Assembly: GCA_027575765.1 (NCBI GenBank)
Contig: JANBPT010000317.1
Span: 1-44,929, forward strand
DNA from: Tieghemiomyces parasiticus
Lineage: Eukaryota; Kickxellomycota; Dimargaritomycetes; Dimargaritales; Dimargaritaceae
Length of the DNA: 44,929 nt
Direction of reading: 5' to 3'
Of this stretch, positions 34,405-42,748 are shown piece by piece. Position numbers and translations under genes: made by a program. The notes below the pieces were generated by a model. The model did not search any database, was not told the origin of the DNA, and was given only the letters and a program-made list of their open reading frames with translations. Numbering within the stretch: position 1 is the first letter of the stretch; every line of letters begins with the position of its first letter.

Positions 34405-37400
34405 ATGGGTCACCTCGAAGCCGACTACGGTGGTGAGATGTCGGCCATTGCGCTCGATACAAACTCACTGGCCACCACTTCCGGCACTTCGCCTATGCAG
34501 GTGAAGAAGCGGCGCATGACCCTCCCCACGCTGGATACTGTGCCCAGTGACCCCCAAGGCCTAACTGCCACGGGTACTCCCGAGACACCGGTTACCTTGA
34601 ACGCCTGGCCCGAATCAGCCGGGACCCAACTGCAACACTCGTCCCCCGAGCACCTCGCTACCCACTCTGCCGCCGACCTCTACGCCTGGCCCAACCACAG
34701 CAACACGTTCCTGCTACACCATGCCCAAGCCGCCTCCTTCCAGTTCCAACACACTGGCCACCACCCACTGCCCCATCCCGATCTCAGCTCGTCAAGTCAC
34801 TCAGAAGCGACCTTGCAGGACGCCGCTCAAAACTACCCTCCCATTTCCCAGGGCTCCACCACGTCGTCCGCGGACAGCCAGGACCGCCCAACCCCGGTGT
34901 CGGCCTCGGCCGCCACCTTCGAGGCCGCTGGGATGGCCGGCGTGGGTAGTCACGGTGCGCTCAGCTTCGCCCCAGGCAGCGACGCGCCACGGCCCCTGCC
35001 CCCGCGTGTGGGGCGCGTCCTCAGCCACCGGCCAGCGAACCGCGGCACCCGGCTGGCCGCCAAGAAGCCTCGCTCGCTCAGCCTGGCCTTTGATAAGGCT
35101 CTGGCTGCCGGCCCGCACTCGGCCCAGGATTTTAGTAATCAGTCGCCAGGTCCCATCACACCCGCCATGTTCTCGCCCAGCTTCATGGAGGCCTTGCACA
35201 CCCCGACTGGTCAGGAGTCGCCCATGATCTTCAACTTCTCGTCACCCGCCGTCGAGTCTAACGGCCTGGTGCACAGCTCTGATCTGGGCTTCTCCCATAT
35301 GGAGGCCCTCCACAGCCCGGCTCATCCCAACGCTGGCTTCGGCGCCGCGATGGACGGTACCATGGACCCTGCCGCCCTCTCCCTGGGCTCTCACGGCGGC
35401 ATGTCCATGGGCATGGCCTTCGGCGGACTCCAGGCCCCGCTGCGTAGCCGCATGAACAGCCTGACAGCGTTCCCGCCCGCGCCGTTGTCCCCACACACAC
35501 CACTGGGCGACGGTGGCATGACCAATAACCTCATGGCCATGATGAACGGTATGGCGTCCTACCCACCACATAACCCGGCCCACTCACATCATCCGGCCTT
35601 CCACGCGCACCCCTTGGCCGCTGCCACTGAACTGCACCACTTACCCCTGGGTGCCCTGGGTGGTGGAATAACCGCAGGGTTCCACCCGGACGATGACGAG
35701 AAGCGCATTCTCATCATGACGCCCAAAGTGGCCCAAAAGTCGTATGGTAGTGAGAAACGGTTCCTGTGCCCACCACCCACGGTGCTGCTATTGGGCAAGA
35801 ACTGGTCCCTACCCAGTCTTCCGCCAGGCGTGAACTGCAGCACTAAGGAGCTACTGGCCGCTACCGCCCCGCGCCTCACCGTCAGTATCCCCAACGAGAA
35901 CCCCAGCCCGCAGACCGTCGCGGTGGAGTGGGTCGGGGCTGGCCTGAAACCGAACCCGACCGATCCCAACGCTGACACCACGATCACCGGGCGCAACGTA
36001 TTTAAAAACCTGTACATCAACGAGGCCGACGACAAACGCAAGACGGTAGAGGTCAGCGTGCACGTGCAGACTCCGCAGGGCGAGACCCTGGGGTCCTTCC
36101 CTTCCCGGTCCATTAAGGTGATTTCCAAGCCGTCCAAGAAGCGCCAGAGTATCAAGAACTTTGAACTGTGCATCCACCACGGATCTACCATCTCGCTCTT
36201 CAATCGCCTGCGCTCGCAGACTGTGTCCACCAAGTATCTCGGGGCGTCCAACTCAATCGCTGCGGGAGGGCCGCCTCCGGACTGGAGCCAACCCGCCAGC
36301 GCTGCCCCGCCTGGCGAGAACACGTGCTTCGTGGCCCGGACTAACAACTGGGACCCATTCATCATCTGGGTGGTCGACCCGCTAAAAGTCGTCGGGGACC
36401 ACGATAACTATCCCACGCACCCTGTCCAGCCCGGATACCCGCCCACCCCGGCAATCGCGGTCAGCGGCCCCCCATCGCGTGCCGATTTTAACCACCCGGA
36501 TGTGGCCCGCGACCCGCGCGGCCAGACTCTCATACCCATCCACTATAACCAAACCGTGGTTCTGCAATGCCTGTCCACTGGCATGGTCAGTCCCGTCATG
36601 ATCATTCGCAAGGTTGAGAAGGGTAGCATCGCTACTGGCGGAGCCTATTCGCCGCACGACACTGGAAGGGAGGTGACGGGCGACCCGGTCTCGCAGCTGC
36701 ATAAGGTGGCTTTCGAAATTCGCCCCACACTCAAGCCCAACGAGCCGCTGCCACCCCTCCCGCTATACCCTAATGGCGATGTGGGTAATTACCTAGCCTG
36801 TCTCAGCGATGTGGTTGGTACCCAGGCCAGTAACGGTGGTAAGAAGCCCAGCTCACCCGTGGGCGGGGCTGCCCCTCGCGTTGGTGACGGCGACATGTCT
36901 CCTACCACTCCACACCACCCACACATGTCCCATCCACACCATCCGATGATGGACCCGGCCACAGCCATGGCCTATGGGTTGCCTCCGTTTAGCCCACACC
37001 CCATGATGGCCCCCGCTACGCCGACGGGCGGGAAGCCCAGCAAAGGCCAGAAGCGTGGTAGCGTTTCGCGCGGATCGGGCCACGCCGAGCAGAGCGCCCT
37101 GGCCTCGGCCTGGGTGGAGGATGCCACCGATGCGGCTGTCTGGACCATCGTGGGTACTGAGTTTGCCCAGTACACTCTGAAGCCCGGTACGAAAGGCGCT
37201 ACCGCTGGCGGTGACTCGAACAGCTTTGCGTCGGCCAACGGCCACCCCTATGATCAAGTATCCAGCCACGGCCACCACCACCCGCACCAGGGATTCTCTG
37301 CGGACCTACACGCCATTGGTGGTGGCGACCAGCAAGCACAGCATCAGGCGTCCATTCTCGCCACGGACCCCAGCGGTCTCAATCATGGACTGGGGTTCCC

Positions 37401-37884
37401 GCCACCTCAGCACCAGCACCCAGTCACGTACCAACAGCAGCAGCACCAACATCACCATCACCACTCTTCGCATCAAAGCATGGGCGAAGACAGTTCCTCT
37501 GACCCGATTCACGGCATTTCGTCACCGGTGATCATCAATCAGGTTGCCGTCGGTGAAGCCACATCGACGCTCTCCCAATTGGGGGCGGACCCCGCGGCCG
37601 CTGTAGAGGCGCGCGAAGATGGGGCCGATGTTCCCCGCACCCTTATCACCATTTTCGGGGATAACTTCCAGCCGGGGATGACGGTTTGGTTTGGTAACCG
37701 GTGCAGCCCACATACAGAGCTGAAGAACCGCCAAGTACTATTGTGTCTCGCACCGGCCATCGGCGACCGAGAATTGGGCGAACACCTACGTGGAACGGCC
37801 CTACCCATCGTTCTGCGAGCTGGTAACGTCGGGTCCGCAGACGAGTTCAACGCTTATTCAACTGGCCAGCAATTCACGCTCTAG
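34405..37884 (+). CDS. CSL: CSL-family (RBPJ/Su(H)/Cbf11-like) transcription factor
   Basis: Single open frame of 1159 residues. Residues 1-430 or so are low-complexity (Ser, Pro, His, Met) with a basic KKRRM patch at 34-38. The RHR-N domain runs from about 435: QKSYGSEKRFLCPPPTVLL (444-462), FKNLYINEADDKRK, SIKVISKPSKKRQSIKN (569-585) and LFNRLRSQTVSTKYL (598-612). These keep the DNA-contacting basic residues known from RBPJ. The beta-trefoil domain follows (HYNQTVVLQCLSTGM; DPVSQLHKVAFEI at 760-772). It is interrupted by about 100 residues rich in His/Pro/Gly before AVWTIVGTEFAQYTLKPG (911-928). A second insertion of about 150 residues includes a His/Gln run (about 1001-1024). The C-terminal IPT/TIG domain is RTLITIFGDNFQPGMTVWFG (1078-1097) onward. 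It should bind GTGGGAA-type sites in the nucleus. Fungi lack Notch; yeast relatives regulate lipid metabolism and cell adhesion. A second ATG at codon 12 is an alternative start. Confidence 0.94.
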   Translation: MGHLEADYGGEMSAIALDTNSLATTSGTSPMQVKKRRMTLPTLDTVPSDPQGLTATGTPETPVTLNAWPESAGTQLQHSSPEHLATHSAADLYAWPNHSNTFLLHHAQAASFQFQHTGHHPLPHPDLSSSSHSEATLQDAAQNYPPISQGSTTSSADSQDRPTPVSASAATFEAAGMAGVGSHGALSFAPGSDAPRPLPPRVGRVLSHRPANRGTRLAAKKPRSLSLAFDKALAAGPHSAQDFSNQSPGPITPAMFSPSFMEALHTPTGQESPMIFNFSSPAVESNGLVHSSDLGFSHMEALHSPAHPNAGFGAAMDGTMDPAALSLGSHGGMSMGMAFGGLQAPLRSRMNSLTAFPPAPLSPHTPLGDGGMTNNLMAMMNGMASYPPHNPAHSHHPAFHAHPLAAATELHHLPLGALGGGITAGFHPDDDEKRILIMTPKVAQKSYGSEKRFLCPPPTVLLLGKNWSLPSLPPGVNCSTKELLAATAPRLTVSIPNENPSPQTVAVEWVGAGLKPNPTDPNADTTITGRNVFKNLYINEADDKRKTVEVSVHVQTPQGETLGSFPSRSIKVISKPSKKRQSIKNFELCIHHGSTISLFNRLRSQTVSTKYLGASNSIAAGGPPPDWSQPASAAPPGENTCFVARTNNWDPFIIWVVDPLKVVGDHDNYPTHPVQPGYPPTPAIAVSGPPSRADFNHPDVARDPRGQTLIPIHYNQTVVLQCLSTGMVSPVMIIRKVEKGSIATGGAYSPHDTGREVTGDPVSQLHKVAFEIRPTLKPNEPLPPLPLYPNGDVGNYLACLSDVVGTQASNGGKKPSSPVGGAAPRVGDGDMSPTTPHHPHMSHPHHPMMDPATAMAYGLPPFSPHPMMAPATPTGGKPSKGQKRGSVSRGSGHAEQSALASAWVEDATDAAVWTIVGTEFAQYTLKPGTKGATAGGDSNSFASANGHPYDQVSSHGHHHPHQGFSADLHAIGGGDQQAQHQASILATDPSGLNHGLGFPPPQHQHPVTYQQQQHQHHHHHSSHQSMGEDSSSDPIHGISSPVIINQVAVGEATSTLSQLGADPAAAVEAREDGADVPRTLITIFGDNFQPGMTVWFGNRCSPHTELKNRQVLLCLAPAIGDRELGEHLRGTALPIVLRAGNVGSADEFNAYSTGQQFTL

Positions 37885-38306
37885 TTCATCATCCGCAATG
37901 TTCTTAAAAATGGAGGGCCTGAGCCTACTTCTACCACAACACTCATCCTCTCTCGCTTGTACACTTTTCCTTTGGTCTTCTCTGGCTGCCTTAGGTGCAC
38001 ACCGGACCGGACCTTGCGATATCGTCGATTGATTCCTTGGGTATAGGGTAGCTCCATGGTTCAAATCGACACGTCTGTCTGTTTTTTCTTTTTTAAATTT
38101 GCACACACCTGTTTACACATTATGTTTCGAAACTGTTATATATTTAATATACTTCATCGCACTAGCAATATATAGACACTTGAAGGGAATATCTGTCGTC
38201 ATCTATCTCGATTTCATAGTAGGAAACTTTCTGCAACCACTAATGAAGGACCATACGGTAGAAGTGTAGACGAACCGAATACCAAAAATCCATCAATGCG
38301 GGGCAT
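37885..38306. other. CSL 3' flank
   Basis: AT-rich sequence following the CSL stop codon, with TTTAATATAC and other A/T stretches suitable for 3' end formation. No coding signal. It separates the CSL gene from the 3' end of the tRNA-Tyr gene on the other strand. Confidence 0.4.
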
Positions 38307-38315
38307 TAAAAAAAA
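38307..38315 (-). terminator. Pol III terminator of tRNA-Tyr
   Basis: A run of nine A on the plus strand, so nine T on the transcribed minus sense, directly after the discriminator base of the tRNA-Tyr gene. This is a standard RNA polymerase III stop and supports an active gene. Confidence 0.8.
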
Positions 38316-38400
38316 TCCGAGAACCCGGAATTGAACCAGGGACCTAGAGATATCGTTTCTAAACTACAGTCTCCCGCTCTACCAGCTGAGCTATTCTCGG
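38316..38400 (-). tRNA. tRNA-Tyr (GUA), with 12-nt intron
   Basis: The minus strand reads CCGAGAA...TTCTCGG plus discriminator A, a perfect 7-bp acceptor stem. The D-arm is GCTC...GAGC and holds A-box sequence. The T-arm carries GGTTCAATTCC, the B box. The anticodon stem GGAGA/TCTCT encloses loop CTGTAG + A, so the anticodon is GTA. A 12-base intron (38352-38363) sits after position 37, the usual place for eukaryotic tRNA-Tyr introns. Total length is 85 including the intron. A T9 terminator follows. Ten bases upstream of the first base, on the same strand sense, an LTR-like element begins. Confidence 0.95.
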
Positions 38401-38409
38401 TCTTAATAT

Positions 38410-38804
38410 TGTGGTGGCGACGCACGCTTTGGCTCTTGCAGGTATCTGACGGGCACGTCAACATTGGGAAAGCAAAAACGATAGCCCAGCCCTTTGTGGG
38501 AAGGCTAGGATTAAGGTTTAAGGTTACACACCTTATGCAGGGGGATGTAGATCCTTTTCCCCGCTCACCAGTATAAAAGCGAGCCCGCGCAGTTAGGCAA
38601 GGTCTCGCCAGCTAATTTTTTCTATCTGCTAGTTTCGAATTGTTTTATTAAAGCGTTAGTTTTTCCCTTATCGTCAACAAGTGCAATCCCATACTATTTA
38701 CTTTTAATCGTTATCGTAAACAACACCGTCCCTCCTGCCGTTAGACCTAGACCGTCGTCGCGTATGGCCTAACCGAACAACATCGCCCAGGGCCTAGCAC
38801 CACA
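38410..38804. mobile_element. Array element A: solo-LTR-like, TG...CA, with TATA box
   Basis: 395 bp beginning TGTGGTG and ending CACCACA (7-bp inverted ends). It is flanked by ATAT on both sides (38406-38409 and 38805-38808). Inside is a TATA box (GTATAAAAGC, 38571-38580) followed by an AT-rich transcribed-looking stretch, the layout of an LTR promoter with its R region. No coding sequence. It lies ten bases from the first base of tRNA-Tyr. I infer a solo LTR of a Ty3-like retroelement that integrates at Pol III start sites; a non-LTR explanation such as a MITE is not excluded. Confidence 0.6.
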
Positions 38805-38808
38805 ATAT

Positions 38809-39232
38809 TGTGGAGCCGTCTGTAGGTTCTACACTTAATGAGATTTAGAAGCCAAGAAAAACATCCCGGCAAGATTAGTTTTATAGTTAAGCCCTAGGTA
38901 GAACTGGGCGGGTCATAGTTAGACCAGTAGAATTAGTTTAGAAACGCCACATGTAGATTATAACTTGCCACTTATTTATTGCCCAAGTATATATAGTCAA
39001 GCCACAGTGGCTCACTGTGGCAAAGGGAGTTCTTTTTGATAAAGCTATTTCCGTAATATCTTTTGACTATTCATTGACTGGGCAACTTTTGTAGCCCATC
39101 ATTTACTCCATCAACCTTATGTAGGTTATTGTCACTGTATGTTATTGTTATAGCAGTATCCTGAACTTCCGTAGTTCAGTGGTGCTTTATTGTCATTACA
39201 TCTTTGGTATATAAATAAAGCTTAGCTCCACA
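38809..39232. mobile_element. Array element B: TG...CA element
   Basis: 424 bp, TGTGGAGC at the left and GCTCCACA at the right (perfect 8-bp inverted ends), flanked by ATAT at 38805-38808 and 39233-39236. Contains a perfect 9-3-9 hairpin (39001-39021), a 7-bp hairpin (39161-39179), and TATATAAATAAAG near the right end. No coding frame. Its left terminus TGTGGAGCC is shared with element D and with the element beside tRNA-Val. Confidence 0.6.
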
Positions 39233-39236
39233 ATAT

Positions 39237-39464
39237 TGTGATAAATGGTAATCAACCTTTTAGTAGGCAAGTCAAGACAAAGTGAGATCCAAGAATTCGT
39301 CCTCTTTTTCTAGTTCTGGGTGATGGCAACCTGGGGTTTTATGTCCACAAGGTCAGCAAGTTAAAATAAACTTAGTAGACAGTAAATTATAGGCTTGTGA
39401 GAATATGATGTAGAAACAAGGAAGGCAAAGAGTTAAGGCAGTGCGGAGTGCTGCAGCCATCACA
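39237..39464. mobile_element. Array element C: short TG...CA element
   Basis: 228 bp, from TGTGATAAA to GCCATCACA (6-bp inverted ends TGTGAT/ATCACA), flanked by ATAT at 39233-39236 and 39465-39468. Non-coding and MITE-sized. Its right-hand 180 or so bases recur in reverse orientation as element E. Confidence 0.6.
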
Positions 39465-39472
39465 ATATTGTG
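39281..39472. repeat. Left arm of 192-bp inverted repeat
   Basis: Matches the reverse complement of 39919-40110 at 189 of 192 positions by eye, without indels. The three differences are transitions. The arms enclose 446 bp. Inner ends are the palindrome CACAATATTGTG. Confidence 0.85.
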
Positions 39473-39922
39473 GAGCCCTGATATAATCTGGTCTCCTGAA
39501 GAGAACTAAAGGGTCCCTTGTATATGGCGGCAACCTTTGTACCACAGTAGAAGGTCAACAACCCACTAGGGGGAAGGGGAAAGGCCAATCCGCAAGCACA
39601 AGACAATCCTCCAAACCCTCCGCCAATAGTATCCTGAATTTCCCATGGATGGGGTTTCATACTTTTCGATTTTATGTGTTTCATACTTTTGGATTTATTA
39701 TGTTTCATCTACCAGGTTGCCAGCAGTACCCATCAGCCAGGGCAACCTTAGGGCACCATGGTGCAGTACCATTCTAGTTTTAGTATTTAAGGCCAAACCT
39801 ATTGTACCTAATGGTTTGGAGAGTGTTTTCCCTGCCTTGCCTTGAGGCACCTAGCTATCATTAAATTCATCTTTTCTATTTTTGATCTATACCTTACAAG
39901 CTTTTCCTATCTACACTTCACA
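39469..39922. mobile_element. Array element D: TG...CA element between inverted copies
   Basis: 454 bp, from TGTGGAGCC to ACTTCACA, with imperfect inverted ends, flanked by ATAT at 39465-39468 and 39923-39926. The first 39 or so bases resemble the element starting at 44810 (TGTGGAGCCC..GATA..., then CTCCTGAAGA). A 24-bp direct repeat (2.3 copies, 39654-39708) lies inside. No coding frame beyond short shadows. Confidence 0.55.
39654..39708. repeat. 24-bp tandem repeat, 2.3 copies
   Basis: Units start with GTTTCATACTTTT at 39654 and 39678, with a partial third copy (GTTTCAT) at 39702. Copies differ by a few bases. Confidence 0.75.
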
Positions 39923-40110
39923 ATATTGTGATGGTTGCAGCACTCCGCGCTGCCTTAACTCTTTGCCTTCCTTGTTTCTACATCATATTCTCACAAGCCT
40001 ATAATTTACTGTCTACTAAGTTTATTTTAACTTGCTGACCTTGTGGACATAAAACCCCAGGTTGCCATCACCCAGAACTAGAAAAAGAGGATGAATTCTT
40101 GGATCTCACT
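39919..40110. repeat. Right arm of 192-bp inverted repeat
   Basis: Reverse complement of 39281-39472 with three mismatches by eye. Together the arms could form a long hairpin in single-stranded DNA or in a read-through RNA. Confidence 0.85.
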
Positions 40111-40162
40111 TTTTACCTTACTTTTTCTACTTGCTCACTAAACTGTTTACACATACACTACA
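39927..40162. mobile_element. Array element E: inverted copy of element C
   Basis: 236 bp, from TGTGATGG to CACTACA, flanked by ATAT at 39923-39926 and 40163-40166. Its left part is the reverse complement of the right part of element C. The outer part has diverged more. Non-coding. Confidence 0.6.
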
Positions 40163-40166
40163 ATAT

Positions 40167-40486
40167 TGTTGTGCACTAGGGCTAATAGGTTATTAGCTGG
40201 GTACCTGAGTCCAGCCCATGCATTTTGGATATTTTTATTAGCCCCAGTAGCCACCAGATGTGGCTGCTGGAAAGGTATTCTTTTTGCTCTAACTACTGCC
40301 AATGGTGGTAACATGACAACAGCACTATTGACAGTAGACTTTACCATCTAACAGTAGTCTATTCTTAGTATATATATTGTTTTTTTTGCACCTAGTCATT
40401 AATTGACATCACTTTTCTGCAAAACCATACTCTTGTATTACCCTTTATAACTCGACCTTGACTCCATTTATTAGCAAGGCACAACA
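40167..40486. mobile_element. Array element F: TG...CA element
   Basis: 320 bp beginning TGTTGTGC and ending GCACAACA (perfect 8-bp inverted ends), flanked by ATAT at 40163-40166 and 40487-40490. Contains a short open frame (to about 40351) without a recognised motif. A similar left terminus (TGTTGTGCATTAGGCTAA) recurs near 43304. Confidence 0.55.
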
Positions 40487-40492
40487 ATATAT

Positions 40493-41631
40493 TGTGAGCA
40501 GTACGCGCAACAGAGTTAAAAGAGTGAATAATCAAGTGACAACATTATAAAAATAAAGGGACAGAAAACAAGCAGATGCTTGAGTAGAATTATATGAGTA
40601 ATTCAACTGGCAAACACACGCAGACTGTGTTAAGGTTTAACTTTTAGTACAGATGGCACTAGGTCAGAAATCAAGATAGAACTGGAGTTTGTTCTTTAGG
40701 CGCCAGTTTAGGCAATTTCAATAGTTGAAAAATAATCAAAGTGGTTAATATTGGTTGTGTAGCATTGACTCAGGTTGACTTTCTGTTAACAATGGTACAG
40801 ACTTGGCAATGGGTCTGTTGTAAATGATAAAGCCGTTTTATTCCTAACACAGACCCGATTTTAGAATAGGTGGCAACTGATAAAAGAGTTGTGATTTATA
40901 GTTGTGGTTGTGTGGACCGGTTCACAACAAATCTTATAATTGTGAAGCCAACCATGCCTTCTGCCTTTGAGGAATTGTAATAGGTCGCGCCTATACCTCC
41001 AATAAAGGAAAAGTAAGGAAAGGAAATGACCAACCTCTGGGAGAGGTCTGGAAGAGATGGAGGCCTAGTCAGGTTCCCCACCAATAACCATAGATCATTC
41101 AGTTTAGCTATAGTATATAAGCCGGACCCAAGTATGTAGCACAAGGTCTGGTAGCTTTTTTCCGTATTCTTGTCTCATAGTGCCACCTGTTGGCATTATC
41201 TCGTTAGTAAATTCAGTATCAATATTCCCTTAAGCTTGTTTGTTGTTACACATTTATAGATTTTATTAGTTTGGTAACTCTGTCAATAGTTAACTGGTTT
41301 CACTTAGCATTGCAGATTTGGGTACCTCCACTCCAACTACTCCTTCCTGGACTCCTTATGCTTTGCTAAGGGTTCTTTAGAGAGCAGGACCAGCCATCAG
41401 ACATTGGTCCGCTTTACATTTGGTGATGAGGGCACCTACATTGCCGCCTGTCCCTAAATCTCCACCAGTAACTTACTATCCTTGTGGCATACCCATTGTT
41501 ACATCAGCCCTGATTAAGTCCTTTTGCCTTTTTTGATATATATATTGTTTATTCCTCACCCACTGGTATCACCAACAATACTTTGTTATATTGTTATTTT
41601 GACCTAGCACCTCCACAACCTTTGGGAGACC
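40493..41631. other. AT-rich repeat-derived sequence with LTR-like TATA region
   Basis: The stretch starts TGTGAGCAG right after the ATAT that ends element F and may be a further truncated element. A TATA-type box (AGTATATAAGCC, about 41112) is followed by a 300-base leader-like stretch and a short open frame (41426-41536, 36 residues) that resembles another at 42935-43030. No longer coding frame is present. Confidence 0.35.
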
Positions 41632-41633
41632 TA

Positions 41634-42746
41634 CAGGTGCCTCAAATTATTGTGAGGTTTTTGAGTGGGAGGTCTCAGATTGCAGTGTTTCAGATGAAAC
41701 CTAAGAGAATCAATGATGCTGAGTCAATTGGTATAAACCACTCCAGGATTGAACCATTTTTGACTTCACACCTTGCTTTTTTAACCGTCCATCAGGCCTG
41801 CTTCTCAAACCCCCTCCCCCACTCCACCCAAGTTAACCAGGTGTGATGTACAGGTCCTCATTGATAATTACTATCTGGAGGGCCAGAAGGCAAATGATAT
41901 TTTTAATGTTTTGACATCCAAGCTGGCCTGGGCCTGCCACACTTCCCCTAGTACCATATGCAATGTCCTGTGCAGGGACCTAGGGTTGCACAGCTATTTC
42001 AACTGCTGGATCCCCCACAACCTCACTAATGACCATCACCACAAGTAGGTGCGTTTTGCCACCAAGTTCCAGGAGAAATTTGACGGGGCCAGTGACTACC
42101 TGCTGGACTCCATTGTCACAGGCAATGAGACTTGGGTGTACCTTTATGATCCCCCTGCTGGCTCTAATTGCTGGAGGTGGTATCCTAAAGGTGGCCCTGT
42201 CCCAACTGAGACCCACCAAGGTCATACTACACCCAAGGTGATGCTGACCATTTATTTCACCAGGCGTGGCCTATTGCACCTGAGTGTCAAGCCCCCTGGT
42301 GTCAAGGTCTCTGCCAAACTCTACGTAGAGTATGGGCTGAAGCCCATGGTCCAGGCCTAGGTGGAGGCATGTGGAAGTCTGGACCATCACCCCCTGCGGC
42401 TTCACCATGATAATGCACCACTGCATTGCACTGCAGCTACCCAGACCTACATTTCTGACTCTAAACTCAAACTTCCGCCAGCCCCTCCTAACAGTCCTCA
42501 CCTGGTCCCCTGCAACTTCTGGCTGTTCAGGAATATCAAACTGCAGCTGAGGAACAAGGAGTTCAGCACAGTGGAGGCGGTCGTGGACACCTGACAATTG
42601 CAGTTAGCCAGGCTCCAGCCTAATGACTATAGGGCCTGTTTTTATAGATGGATAGAAAGGGCTTGCTGAGTGGTACAGAGTGGTGGCAGCTTTATTGAGT
42701 AAAACTAGTTTAACTTAGAAATCCTCACAATAATTTGAGGCACCTG
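41634..42746 (+). mobile_element. Tc1/mariner-family DNA transposon, inactive copy
   Basis: 1113 bp bounded by perfect 24-bp terminal inverted repeats (41634-41657 and 42723-42746; left end CAGGTGCCTCAAATTATTG...). TA dinucleotides on both sides (41632-41633 and 42747-42748) match the TA target duplication of this superfamily. It encloses a degraded plus-strand DD34D-type transposase. At about 1.1 kb it is somewhat short for mariner (usually about 1.3 kb), so small deletions are likely. Perfect TIRs beside a broken gene suggest late movement in trans or recent insertion of an already defective copy. Confidence 0.88.
41851..42669 (+). pseudogene. Mariner transposase pseudogene (DD34D)
   Basis: One frame carries mariner signatures: WIPHNLTND before the catalytic domain, VTGNETWVYLYDP, LRLHHDNAPLHCTAA, PPNSPHLVPCNFWLF and a C-terminal FYRWIERAC. 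Premature stops are TAG at 42046-42048, TAG at 42358-42360 and TGA at 42595-42597; the TGA at 42667-42669 is the likely original stop. The first catalytic Asp is Asn (codon 42124-42126), the second is intact Asp (42409-42411), and the third is Asn (42514-42516). The second and third are 34 residues apart, as in DD34D elements. Upstream of 41848 the frame is lost; an N-terminal segment may lie in another frame (to 41846). It cannot encode an active enzyme. Confidence 0.88.
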
Positions 42747-42748
42747 TA

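Noticed and set aside
35589..36365. 258-codon minus-strand frame inside the CSL gene
   Set aside because: Antisense shadow of the conserved RHR-N coding sequence; no independent motif.
38801..40170. Reading the CACAATATTGTG boundaries as TA target sites of Tc1-type MITEs (TTGTG...CACAA ends)
   Set aside because: It fits the array itself, but not the related termini at 44810 and about 43304, where no TA is present at the expected place; kept only as an alternative to the TG...CA model.
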